The notes below the pieces were generated by a model. The model did no database searches. It saw only the letters and a list, made by a program, of their open reading frames with translations, and had not been told where the DNA came from. From positions 1 through 57,792 of the forward strand of contig JAXHTF010000021.1 in NCBI GenBank assembly GCA_034211275.1: a DNA stretch of 57,792 bases, written 5' to 3'. The position numbers and the translations under genes were made by a program. The first letter of the stretch is position 1. Every line of letters starts with the position of its first letter. This stretch comes from Acidobacteriota bacterium. Lineage in GTDB: Bacteria > Acidobacteriota > Thermoanaerobaculia > Multivoradales > JAHZIX01. Positions 44,749-53,277 of the stretch are shown one piece after another.

Positions 44749-45750
44749 GTGAAGATTCCACCCTTTCCTCCTCTCCTGCGCCGGCTGAACCTCGAAGGCT
44801 TCGGCATCGGCCACGCTACGGATCTGGAAGGCAAGACCGGCGTCACCATCATCCGTTGTCCCGAAGGGGCGGTGGCGGCGGCGGATCTGCGGGGCTCCGC
44901 CACCGGCACCCGGCAATTCGACTCCCTGATCCACCCCAACCATCTGGCCAACCGTGCTCATGCCCTGGTCTTCGCCGGCGGCAGCGGCTTCGGGCTGGAC
45001 TGCGGTGGGCCGGTGGCGGAAGCGCTGGCGGGGCAGGGCTACGGATTTCAGACCGGCTATCGCCCGGTGCCGCTGGTACCCACGGCGATCCTCTTCGACC
45101 TCGGCTTCGGCGATCCCGCCGCTGCCCCGACGGCGGCCATGGCGGAGCAGGCCCTGGCCGCCGCCGCGGCCTTCGAGACGGGCTCGGTGGTGGAAGTGGG
45201 GAGCGTCGGTGCGGGCACCGGGGCGACGGTGGGCAAGGTCCTGGGCCCCGCCCAGGGGATGAAGGGAGGGATCGGCTTTGCCGCCTTGGAGGCGCCGGAC
45301 GGAGTGACGGTGGCGGCGCTGGCGGCGGTCAATGCCTTCGGCGACGTGCGGGATCCGTCCACCGGTGCGTTGGTAGCGGGATGCCGGGAGGCGCCGGACT
45401 CCCACCGGCTGGTGGGAGCTCATCGGGTGCTGGCGGTGCTACCGTCGGATCACGCTAATGTCTGGGAGAGCAACACCACGCTGGTGGCGGTGCTCACCGA
45501 CGCCGACCTCGACAAGCGGGCCCTGTCCAAGGTCTGTCAGATGGCCTTTGGTGGCTTGTACCGCACCATCAGCCCGGCGCTGTCGCTCTACGACGGCGAT
45601 CTGGTGGTAGCCCTCTCCACCGCCCGCCGCGCAGCTCACCTCCATCAGGTGGCGGTGTTGGCGGAGCAGGCGGTGGCCCAAGCGGTGCTGGGTGCGGTGC
45701 GGGAAGCCGACGGTTTCGGGATGCTGCCGGCGGTGCGGGACCTCTCCTGA
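44749..45750 (+). CDS. P1 (DmpA/NylC-like) family peptidase
   Basis: A 333-residue N-terminal-nucleophile hydrolase of the P1 family (DmpA aminopeptidase, NylC nylon-oligomer hydrolase). Landmarks: LEGFGIGHATDLEGKTGVTII near the start, AHALVFAGGSGFGLDCGGPVAEAL, SVGAGTGATVGKVLG (about residues 155-175), and the autoprocessing site WESN/TTLVAVLTDADL with Asn 242-Thr 243. In NylC the scissile bond is Asn-Thr, so cleavage here and a Thr nucleophile are likely. It releases N-terminal residues from small peptides or amides. GTG 44749 follows TAGGAT (44735-44740) by 8 nt, so the transcript is probably leaderless. It is convergent with gltX, ending one base before it. Confidence 0.85.
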   Translation: MKIPPFPPLLRRLNLEGFGIGHATDLEGKTGVTIIRCPEGAVAAADLRGSATGTRQFDSLIHPNHLANRAHALVFAGGSGFGLDCGGPVAEALAGQGYGFQTGYRPVPLVPTAILFDLGFGDPAAAPTAAMAEQALAAAAAFETGSVVEVGSVGAGTGATVGKVLGPAQGMKGGIGFAALEAPDGVTVAALAAVNAFGDVRDPSTGALVAGCREAPDSHRLVGAHRVLAVLPSDHANVWESNTTLVAVLTDADLDKRALSKVCQMAFGGLYRTISPALSLYDGDLVVALSTARRAAHLHQVAVLAEQAVAQAVLGAVREADGFGMLPAVRDLS

Positions 45751-45751
45751 G

Positions 45752-47248
45752 TTACTCCGCGTTCTTTCGTAGAAAGGCCGCGAGGCGTCGCAGGTGGCGG
45801 TCGGTGGCTTCGCGGCCCATGGCCTCCACCACGTCGAAGACCGGGGGACCGGCTTTGGAGCCGGTGAGGGCCATGCGGGTGGGGTGGATGAGCACTCCCG
45901 CTTTGACTTCCAATTCCTCCGCCAGCGACCGCAGGGCCTGATCCAGGGGGTCGATGCGGAACTCCTCCAGGGCCGCGTAGCGGTTCGCCAGCTGTTCCAG
46001 CTGGTCCGGCAGCTCGGGCTGGCGAAGGAATTTGGCGCATAGATCCTTGTCGTACTCCAGGTGCTCTCGGAAATAGGGCACCACGTATTCCGCCAGCTCC
46101 ATCAGATTGTGAGCCCGGGTGCGGTGCAGATCCACCGCTACCAGCAGGCGCTTGCGCTCATCACCCTGGAGGCCCGAGAGCTCGACCTTGGCGAGGAAGG
46201 GCTCCAGATGCGGCATCAGGTCCTCCAGCGGCAGACCGGACATGTACTGGCCGTTGATCCAGGCCAGCTTGTCGCGGTCGAAGACGGCGGCGGCGGCGTT
46301 GATGCGGTCGACGGTGAAGCGGCGGATCATCTCGGCGCGATCCATCACCTCCAGGTCCTCTCCCGGCGACCAGCCGAGGAGGGCCAGGGCGTTGTACAGC
46401 GCCTGGGGCAGCAGGCCTTGATCCCGGAATTCCTCCACCGAGGTGGCGCCGGTGCGCTTGGAGAGGCGCTTTTTATCCGAGCCCAGGATCAGCGGCAGGT
46501 GGCCGAAGGTGGGAACCTCCGCGCCCAGGGCCCGGAACAGCCCCACGTGCTTGGGTGTGTTGGACAGGTGGTCGTCGCCGCGCAGTACGTGAGTCACCTC
46601 CGTCTCCACGTCGTCGCACACCACCGACAGGTGGTAGGTGGGAGAGCCGTCGGAGCGCAGGATGATGAAGTCGTCCAGGGACTCGGCGGGGAAGGTTACC
46701 TCGCCCTGCACCAGATCGTCGATGCGGATGTCTTCCTGGGGCATGCGGAAGCGCACGGCGCAGGCCTCGCCGGCGGCCCGGCGGCGCTCCGTCTCTTCCG
46801 GGGACGGGGGCTCGAAGACCTCCCGGTAGCGGAAGATGCCGCCGTCCTTCTGGGCTTCGTTGCGCGCCGCCTCCAGCTCTTCCGGAGTGCGGAAGCAATA
46901 GTAGGCCTGGCCTGCCTCCACCAGCTCCTCGGCGGTCCGGCGGTGGCGTTCGACGCCCTCGCTTTGGAGGAAGGGACCTTCGTCCCAATGCACGCCGATC
47001 CAGCGCAGCCCGTTGCAGATCTGGTCGATCATGGCCTGGTCGGAGCGCTGGCGGTCGGTGTCCTCGATGCGCAACAGGAACGCGCCGCCGACGCTGTGGC
47101 GCAGCAGATCGTTGTAAATGGCGGTGCGGACGCCGCCGACGTGCAGGAAGCCAGTGGGGGATGGAGCGAAGCGAACCCGGACCGGTCCCTCGACGGACGG
47201 CTTGCGGGAGCGGTGGGGAGCGGGGGCGGCGTCGGATTGTGAGCTCAT
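45752..47248 (-). CDS. gltX: Glutamyl-tRNA synthetase
   Basis: A 498-residue class Ib aminoacyl-tRNA synthetase. VRFAPSPTGFLHVGGVRTAIYNDLLRH holds the HIGH-like motif (HVGG). IEDTDRQRSDQ is conserved, and KRLSKRTGA is the KMSKS-type motif (about residues 258-266). The anticodon-binding helical half follows (residues ~310-498). It attaches Glu to tRNA-Glu. ATG 47248 is used; an open frame to 47476 on the same strand includes the tRNA-Ser gene in its upstream part and is not used. It is followed upstream by tRNA-Ser on the same strand and has the P1 peptidase gene convergent at its 3' end. Confidence 0.95.
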   Translation of the reverse strand: MSSQSDAAPAPHRSRKPSVEGPVRVRFAPSPTGFLHVGGVRTAIYNDLLRHSVGGAFLLRIEDTDRQRSDQAMIDQICNGLRWIGVHWDEGPFLQSEGVERHRRTAEELVEAGQAYYCFRTPEELEAARNEAQKDGGIFRYREVFEPPSPEETERRRAAGEACAVRFRMPQEDIRIDDLVQGEVTFPAESLDDFIILRSDGSPTYHLSVVCDDVETEVTHVLRGDDHLSNTPKHVGLFRALGAEVPTFGHLPLILGSDKKRLSKRTGATSVEEFRDQGLLPQALYNALALLGWSPGEDLEVMDRAEMIRRFTVDRINAAAAVFDRDKLAWINGQYMSGLPLEDLMPHLEPFLAKVELSGLQGDERKRLLVAVDLHRTRAHNLMELAEYVVPYFREHLEYDKDLCAKFLRQPELPDQLEQLANRYAALEEFRIDPLDQALRSLAEELEVKAGVLIHPTRMALTGSKAGPPVFDVVEAMGREATDRHLRRLAAFLRKNAE

Positions 47249-47331
47249 GGCGACACTCCGTGGCAGATCGTCAGACCCTCGGTGGCCGAGGCTCTGTGGG
47301 ATGCAGCTTCCGTGGAATTTCGGGGGTTGGG

Positions 47332-47426
<95 letters not shown>

Positions 47427-47718
47427 GCGGGGGTCGCGAGACCGAAGTTTCTAGCACCTTCTGGCGCTGGAGTCAAAGGCGGAGTCGGTGGGGAAGGAGG
47501 TCTCGCCGGCTCCGAAACGCCCTGCTGGCGCCGCTTTGGGGCCGGAGAAAGGATCTTGGAAGGTTTTCCGGGGGTTGGACTTTATGCCGGCCCCGGCTAT
47601 CCTTTCCCCTGTCGACCGCCGTATCCAGCGGCCTCCTGACCATCGAACCGGAGCTCGGCCAAGCCGGCTCTGCCCCGGCGGCCCTTTGCCGAAGCTGACG
47701 AGGGAATCCCGAGCCCCC

Positions 47719-49740
47719 ATGAGCGATCTCAACCGCGACAAGTCCCACCGCACCGCCATCAACACCCTCCGCTTCCTGGCGGTGGACATGGTCGAGCAGG
47801 CCAACTCCGGTCACCCCGGTGCCCCCATGGGGTTGGCGCCGCTGGCCTATCTGTTGTGGACTCGCCACCTGCGCCACGACCCTCGACACCCCGACTGGCC
47901 CAATCGGGATCGCTTCGTGCTCTCCTGCGGTCATGCGTCGGCGCTGATCTATGGGCTGTTGCACCTGGCCGGTTTCGACCTGCCCATGGAAGAGCTGAAG
48001 CGGTTTCGTCAGCTGGGCTCCAAGACCCCGGGGCATCCGGAATACGGTCTGACCCCCGGGGTCGAGACCACCACCGGTCCCCTGGGGCAGGGCTTTGCCA
48101 CCGCCGTGGGCATGGCCATGGCCCGGGAGCACCTGGGGGCGCGGTTCAATCGTCCGGGGCACGAGCTCTTCGACCATCGGGTCTGGGTGGTGGCCAGCGA
48201 CGGCGACCTGATGGAGGGCGTCGCCGCCGAGGCGGCTTCGCTGGCGGGACACCAGAAGCTGGGTTGTTTGAAGGTCTTCTACGACGACAACCGCATCACC
48301 ATCGACGGCGGCACCGATCTCACCTTCACCGAGGACACCGCCCAGCGCTTCGAGGCCTACGGGTGGTTCGTCCAGACCGTCGCCGACGGCCGCGATCTGG
48401 ATGCTCTGGAGGCCGCCGCCCAGGCTGCCGCTGCGGAGGAGGAGCGGCCATCGCTGGTGGTGGTGCGCACCCACATCGGCTACGGCAGCCCCAACAAGCA
48501 GGACACTTCCAAGGCCCACGGCTCGCCTCTCGGGGAGCGCGAGGTGGCCCTCACCAAGGACAACCTGGGCTGGCCCCAGGAGCCCACCTTCCTGGTGCCC
48601 GACGGTGTTCGGGAGAGCTTCGAGCCCGCCGCCGCCAGCGGTGCCGAGGCCCGGCAGGGTTGGCTCGAACAGCTGGAGAGCTATCGCCGGGACCACCCCG
48701 AAGCCGCCGCGGAGCTCGATCGTCGGCTGGCCGGGGAGCTGCCGGAGGGCTGGCGCGACCTGCTGCCCCGCTTTGCCCCGGAGGATGGCCCCATCGCCAC
48801 CCGCAGCGCGTCCGGCAAGGCGCTCAGCGCCCTCGTACCCTCGGTCCAGGAGTTGGTGGGCGGCTCCGCCGACCTCGCCGGCTCCAACAACACCACCCAG
48901 CCCGACGAGCCGTTCTTCTCCCCCGAGCATCGCGAGGGGCGCAATCATCACTTCGGCGTCCGCGAACACGCCATGGCCGCCGCGGCCAACGGCATGGCCC
49001 TCTCGGGGCTGCTGACGCCCTATTACGGCACCTTCCTGATCTTCTCCGACTATCTGCGGCCGGCCCTGCGGCTGGGAGCCCTCATGGGGGTTCACTCCGT
49101 TGCGGTGCTGACCCATGACTCCATCTTCTTGGGCGAGGATGGCCCCACCCACCAGCCCATCAGCCAGCTGCTCTCGCTGCGCTCCATCCCGCGGGTGACG
49201 GTGCTGCGCCCCGCCGACGCCAACGAGACCGCCGCCGCCTGGGCGGTGGCCCTCACGCGGCGCCAGGGGCCGGTTGTATTGGCCCTCACCCGGCAGAAGC
49301 TGCCGGTGCTGGCGCAGACCGCCAGCGCCGCGGCGGAAGGGGTTGCCCGGGGCGGCTACGTGCTTTCGGAGGCCACCGCCGGCGAGCCTCGTCTGCTGCT
49401 GCTGGCCACCGGTTCGGAAGTGGAGCTGGCGCTGGGAGCCCAGCGCGCGCTGGAGCAGGACGGAGTGGCGACCCGGGTGGTGAGCATGCCCAGCTGGGAG
49501 CTCTTCGAAGCCCAGCCGAAGACCTACCGCCAACAGGTGCTGCCGCCGGACGTGCCGTTGCGGCTGGCGGTGGAGGCGGGCTCGCCCATGGGCTGGGACC
49601 GCTACGTCGGCCCCCGCGGGGCGGTACTGGGCCTCGACGGCTTCGGCGAGTCGGCGCCGTACAAGGACCTGGCGGAGCATTTCGGCTTCACCGTCGAGGC
49701 GGTCGCCGAGCGCGCCAGGGCGCTCTTGGCGGACGACTGA
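47719..49740 (+). CDS. tkt: Transketolase
   Basis: A 673-residue thiamine-diphosphate enzyme transferring two-carbon units in the pentose phosphate pathway. Landmarks: [20 protein letters not shown] (about residues 25-44), [38 protein letters not shown], the ThDP motif [34 protein letters not shown] (about 155-195), and in the second half [46 protein letters not shown] 47719 has no strong Shine-Dalgarno, but the open frame before it is not protein-like. Bases 47427-47718 hold no other gene that I can see. Confidence 0.95.
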   Translation: MSDLNRDKSHRTAINTLRFLAVDMVEQANSGHPGAPMGLAPLAYLLWTRHLRHDPRHPDWPNRDRFVLSCGHASALIYGLLHLAGFDLPMEELKRFRQLGSKTPGHPEYGLTPGVETTTGPLGQGFATAVGMAMAREHLGARFNRPGHELFDHRVWVVASDGDLMEGVAAEAASLAGHQKLGCLKVFYDDNRITIDGGTDLTFTEDTAQRFEAYGWFVQTVADGRDLDALEAAAQAAAAEEERPSLVVVRTHIGYGSPNKQDTSKAHGSPLGEREVALTKDNLGWPQEPTFLVPDGVRESFEPAAASGAEARQGWLEQLESYRRDHPEAAAELDRRLAGELPEGWRDLLPRFAPEDGPIATRSASGKALSALVPSVQELVGGSADLAGSNNTTQPDEPFFSPEHREGRNHHFGVREHAMAAAANGMALSGLLTPYYGTFLIFSDYLRPALRLGALMGVHSVAVLTHDSIFLGEDGPTHQPISQLLSLRSIPRVTVLRPADANETAAAWAVALTRRQGPVVLALTRQKLPVLAQTASAAAEGVARGGYVLSEATAGEPRLLLLATGSEVELALGAQRALEQDGVATRVVSMPSWELFEAQPKTYRQQVLPPDVPLRLAVEAGSPMGWDRYVGPRGAVLGLDGFGESAPYKDLAEHFGFTVEAVAERARALLADD

Positions 49741-49754
49741 AGCCGGCTCGGAGC

Positions 49755-49772
49755 GGGAGAGGGGGCTCTCCC
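49755..49772. terminator. Candidate hairpin after transketolase
   Basis: GGGAGAG (49755-49761) pairs with CTCTCCC (49766-49772) around a 4-nt loop, just after the tkt stop at 49740. No T-run follows, so this is a weak terminator candidate. The rest of 49773-49956 is uncharacterised leader of the lasso-type operon. Confidence 0.3.
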
Positions 49773-49956
49773 CTCGCCTAAGTCCCCCATCCCAGGGCAC
49801 GGCATGGTAGTCTTACATGTCGGTTCTGTTGTATCTCCCCCCATTTTTCAGGAGGCTCCCTGTCGTGTGCCTCGACCATTCGTGGTTGAGCGGGATCGCC
49901 TTGGGCTCTGTTTGGGGCCGAGGGTGTAGGATTTCTCGTACCTAGGAGCTAGTCAG

Positions 49957-51792
49957 ATGTCTGGTTTTGCCGTGATGGTCCAGCTTGGAGCGATGTCGGC
50001 GCCTCGGCGGGTTTTCGCTGAGCTCGTGGACCGACTGCGCCATCGCGGCCCCGACGGCTGCGAGATCCGCTGGCTGCCGCGGGCTGCCCTGGCCCACCAG
50101 CATTTCTGGACCACTCCGGAAGAGGTGGGCGAGATCCAGCCCCTGGCAAAGGCCGATGCGGAGCTCTACCTGAGCTTCGACGGCCGCCTCGACAATCGCG
50201 ACGAGCTTCTGACGCTGCTCGATCTTCGGAGCGCGTCGGGACTCTCCGACGCCGCCCTCGTGTTGGAGAGCTATCGCCGCTGGGGCCGGGAATGCCTCGC
50301 CCGCCTCCTGGGTCCCTTCGCGTTGGCTCTCTACGACGCCAAGCGGCGGGCGCTGCTCTGCGGCCGGGACGCCCTGGGGGACCGTAGCCTGTTCTATGCC
50401 CGGCCGGCGGGAGCTTTCCTCGCCGCCTCGGAAGAGCAGGCTCTGCTCGCCCATCCGTCGGTGGCGGGGGATCCCGACGAAGAGTCCCTGGCCCGCTTCT
50501 TCGCCTGCCGCGAACCGAGGGCCGGCCGCACCTTCTATGCGGCCATTCGTGAGCTGCCGCCGGGGCATGGGCTCTGGCTCGAAGACGGGGCTGTCGAGCT
50601 CTTCCAATATTGGGCTCCGGACTGGACGCGGCGCCTGCAATTTCGGCGGGAAGCCGACTACCAGGAGCACTTTCGGGAGCTCCTGGAGCGCAGCGTCCAG
50701 CGCCGCCTGCGCACCGCTGCATCGCCGGCGGTGTTGATGAGCGGCGGTCTCGACTCGACGTCCGTCGCCGCTCTCGCCTCCCGCCGGCTCGAAGCCGCTG
50801 GCCGGCCACGTCTGACGGCCGTCACCTGGATCTTCGACGAGCTGGTGAGCTGCGATGAGCGGTCCTTTGCGCGGGCCGTGGCCGAGCGCAGCCGTCTCGA
50901 CTCCATCGAGCTGCCGGCGGACGGTCTGTGGCCCCGGGTCAGCGGCCCCGGAGAGCCGATGGGCTGCAATTCCCCTACCGTCAATCCCTATCGCCGCTTG
51001 CTCGACCGGGCCTACCGCGCTGCCGGCGAGGCAGGCTGTCGCTCGGTTCTCACCGGCTGGTCCGGGGACCATCTTTGGATCGGTACGGAGCGTTGGCTTG
51101 CCGATTTGCTGCGCGAGGGGCGCTTTGCGGAAGCGGGGCGGGAAGTTCTTTCCGAGCTCGCCCGCGGCGCTTCGCCCCGCCGGGGAGCCGGCCCCGTAGC
51201 GGAACTATTGAGGCTGCGCCGCCGCCGCTCGCGGGCCACCGCCGAGGCTTTCCCGTGGTTGACGGCGCAAGCCCGGAGGCATCTGCGGGCCACGGAGGAG
51301 GCGGAGGCGGAGGCGGACGAGCGTTCCCAACGGTTTGCCGGCCTCCAGGTGTGGAATCTGGTCGCCGAGCGCGGCCAGGCCGCCCGTAGCGGTGCCGATC
51401 CGCGGCACCCCTACCGGGACCGCGAGCTGGTGGAGGCGATGCTCGCCATGCCCGCCCATCAGCTTTATCGGCGCGGTCGCTCCAAGCATTTGCTGCGGGA
51501 GGCCCTGGCCGGCGAGCTGCCCACCGAGATCCGGACATCGCGAGGGGACCGCGGGCGTCTCGATGCGCTCTTCCGGCGAGGTCTGTTCGAGCGCGAGCGC
51601 GGGCGGCTGACGCGTCTGCTGGATGGGCAGGGCGCTGTTTGGCGGCGCTACGTTGACCCCCACTGGGTCCGACAAGCGATGGGCCGCGATGGCGGGTTCG
51701 GTGGTCGAGGCGGCCGTGGCGGAGGTTTGGAGGCGGTGATCCTATGGTCCTGTGCCAGTGCGGAGATTTGGCACCGGCGGAGTGCAGCATGA
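49957..51792 (+). CDS. Lasso-peptide-cyclase-like asparagine synthetase homolog (C protein)
   Basis: A 611-residue AsnB-like protein. The N-terminal domain resembles the class II glutaminase (HRGPDG near residue 29, SFDGRLDNRDEL), but the catalytic Cys 2 is replaced by Ser (MSGFAV), as expected for a lasso cyclase that needs no ammonia. The synthetase half has the PP-loop SGGLDSTS (262-269), LTGWSGDHLWIG (about 365-376) and a C-terminal HPYRDRELVEAMLAMP. Lasso cyclases adenylate the side-chain carboxylate of the core Asp/Glu and close the ring onto the N-terminal amine. It is followed by the predicted precursor 141 bp later. AGGAG sits upstream of ATG 49957. The role rests on the adjacent precursor; an ordinary Asn synthetase is less likely. 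Confidence 0.82.
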   Translation: MSGFAVMVQLGAMSAPRRVFAELVDRLRHRGPDGCEIRWLPRAALAHQHFWTTPEEVGEIQPLAKADAELYLSFDGRLDNRDELLTLLDLRSASGLSDAALVLESYRRWGRECLARLLGPFALALYDAKRRALLCGRDALGDRSLFYARPAGAFLAASEEQALLAHPSVAGDPDEESLARFFACREPRAGRTFYAAIRELPPGHGLWLEDGAVELFQYWAPDWTRRLQFRREADYQEHFRELLERSVQRRLRTAASPAVLMSGGLDSTSVAALASRRLEAAGRPRLTAVTWIFDELVSCDERSFARAVAERSRLDSIELPADGLWPRVSGPGEPMGCNSPTVNPYRRLLDRAYRAAGEAGCRSVLTGWSGDHLWIGTERWLADLLREGRFAEAGREVLSELARGASPRRGAGPVAELLRLRRRRSRATAEAFPWLTAQARRHLRATEEAEAEADERSQRFAGLQVWNLVAERGQAARSGADPRHPYRDRELVEAMLAMPAHQLYRRGRSKHLLREALAGELPTEIRTSRGDRGRLDALFRRGLFERERGRLTRLLDGQGAVWRRYVDPHWVRQAMGRDGGFGGRGGRGGGLEAVILWSCASAEIWHRRSAA

Positions 51793-51815
51793 GGATGCGT
51801 AAGTGGAGAACGGGA

Positions 51816-51870
51816 TTCTTAAGAAGAAGTTCTCTCTTGGCAAAATTACCATTTAGAGAGCAATAATCTA
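51816..51870 (+). promoter_or_regulatory. AT-rich intercistronic stretch before the precursor, candidate internal promoter
   Basis: The perfect palindrome TTCTTAAGAA (51816-51825) and TTGGCA (51837-51842, near-consensus -35) lie in an unusually AT-rich stretch with TAATCT at 51864-51869, although the spacer (21 bp) is longer than ideal. It could add extra transcription of the precursor gene relative to the cyclase gene, or be an operator. Confidence 0.35.
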
Positions 51871-51933
51871 GACTCTGGAAGGCGCGAAGCCAGAAGAATC
51901 CAGAAGACAGGCAACCTAGAAGAAAGAACCCGG

Positions 51934-52137
51934 ATGAACCCCAAGAAGCAGCATCAACCCAACCAGCAGCGATCGGAAGTGACCGCCCGGCGAAGCGGCC
52001 CCGATGGTCAGCAGCGAGCCCACCGGAGCCCCTGGCGCCGGCCCCACCTCGAAGTGTTGGGAGATCTTCGCAGCACGACCCTCGGTGGCTCGGTCATCGA
52101 CATCGGTGACAGCCAATTCCCCAACACCCGGCCCTAG
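51934..52137 (+). CDS. Lasso peptide precursor (predicted), 67 aa
   Basis: A 67-residue peptide. Residues about 34-50 (WRRPHLEVLGDLRSTTL) match the lasso leader motif YxxPxLxxxGxxxxxTx at every fixed position, with Trp replacing Tyr. This segment is normally bound by the RRE protein B1. Thr sits at -2, so the predicted core is GGSVIDIGDSQFPNTRP (17 residues). Ring closure of Gly 1 onto Asp 9 gives a nine-membered macrolactam with an eight-residue tail. The alternative of Gly 2 with Asp gives an eight-residue ring but puts Leu at -2. The N-terminal 33 residues are basic/Gln-rich and longer than in many leaders. The gene lies between cyclase and kinase genes, with 12 bp to the latter. Confidence 0.82.
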   Translation: MNPKKQHQPNQQRSEVTARRSGPDGQQRAHRSPWRRPHLEVLGDLRSTTLGGSVIDIGDSQFPNTRP

Positions 52138-52149
52138 CCCTGGAACTCT

Positions 52150-53277
52150 GTGGATCTCCAGCCTCAAGCATCGCCTCCCCTCCCGGCCTCGGCTTCCGTG
52201 GCCAGCGTCTCCGGGATGGCCAGCGGACAGCCTCTGTGGATCCGCCCGGCGGAGCATCCGCCTTCGGCGAGCTCTGGTCTCGAGAACGGCGGGCACCACT
52301 ACCTCGTGGCAGGGACGCTTTTGGTCTCGGCGTCGCCGTTGCCGGAGCTGTCAGCCTTCGCCGCGCCGTCGGCGCTGACGGCACCTCTGGTGCCGGAGCT
52401 CGATGCGGAGCCGGCGGGAGGCTCGACGCCGTCACCGCAGGATCCCCTACAGGTCTTCGACGGGAAAGGCCTTCTGGCCCGGGGCTCGCGGCGGGTGCGC
52501 TGCACGGTTTCCAGCGGGGAGCATCGGGTCGAGGTTCGGGGCTGCGGAAGCCTGGAGTTGTCGAGCTCGGGACGAGAGCTGCGCTATCGGCTGGAGCCGG
52601 GAGCCGGCGACGAGATTCGTGCCGAGTTGCTCCTCGGGCCGGGGTTGATCCTCGCCTTGGCTCTGCGGGATGTCTTCTGTCTGCATGCGTCGGCGGTGGC
52701 TAGCGATGGCCGAGGGGCCGTCTTCGCTGGTGATTCGGGACGGGGAAAGTCCACCCTGGCGGCGCGGCTCGGTGGCCTCCCCGGGATCACTCCGGTGGCG
52801 GACGACGTGCTGCCGGTCTCGGCCGCCGCCGGTGAGGCTCTGCCGTGGTTCCCGCAGCTCAAGCTCTCGCCCCAGGCTCAGTTTGGGGTCGCTCAACCTC
52901 CACGACTGCCCTTGGGGGCTCTCTTCCTCCTCGCCGGCGGCCCCCATTGCCGGACCGTGGAAGTTTGTCGGCTATCCCCCCGCCTCGGTGGAGAGGCTCT
53001 TTTGCGGCACACCATCGCGGCCCGTCTCTTCAGCCCCCCCCTCCTCGCCCGCCATTTCGAGTACCTTTTCAGCTTTGCCCAACGGCTTCCCATCTTCACC
53101 CTTCGGTATCCCTGGCGCTCGGACGCTTTGGAGGAGGTCGCGGCGGTGGTCCGTCAGAGCCTCGACCCCGCCGCCTCCTCGACCGCATCGGAGGCGCGGC
53201 CGGACCTCGCTCGGTTCCGGGAAGATCCGCCCAGGGAGCACCTGGGCCTGCAGTCAAGACAACGGAGCTCATCATGA
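52150..53277 (+). CDS. HPr-kinase-like (HprK-type) kinase linked to the lasso operon
   Basis: A 375-residue protein. Residues about 175-230 show the HPr kinase/phosphorylase-like core: CLHASAVASDGRGAVFAGDSGRGKSTLAARLGG, with Walker A GDSGRGKS (194-201), His 179, and VADDVLPV (Asp 218-219), the likely metal/acid site. The N-terminal ~165 residues are a Ser/Pro/Ala-rich segment and a beta-rich domain without known motifs. Some lasso clusters contain kinases of this fold that phosphorylate Ser of the precursor or mature peptide; Ser 3, Ser 10 or Thr 15 of the predicted core are candidates. GTG 52150 is 12 bp after the precursor; ATG at 52216 is an alternative. The stop overlaps the C25 peptidase start (ATGA). 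Confidence 0.75.
   Translation: MDLQPQASPPLPASASVASVSGMASGQPLWIRPAEHPPSASSGLENGGHHYLVAGTLLVSASPLPELSAFAAPSALTAPLVPELDAEPAGGSTPSPQDPLQVFDGKGLLARGSRRVRCTVSSGEHRVEVRGCGSLELSSSGRELRYRLEPGAGDEIRAELLLGPGLILALALRDVFCLHASAVASDGRGAVFAGDSGRGKSTLAARLGGLPGITPVADDVLPVSAAAGEALPWFPQLKLSPQAQFGVAQPPRLPLGALFLLAGGPHCRTVEVCRLSPRLGGEALLRHTIAARLFSPPLLARHFEYLFSFAQRLPIFTLRYPWRSDALEEVAAVVRQSLDPAASSTASEARPDLARFREDPPREHLGLQSRQRSSS

Noticed and set aside
49804-49929. 41-codon frame upstream of the lasso cyclase, considered as a second precursor
   Set aside because: No leader motif (no YxxPxL), no Gly-to-Asp/Glu ring pattern, and no RBS.
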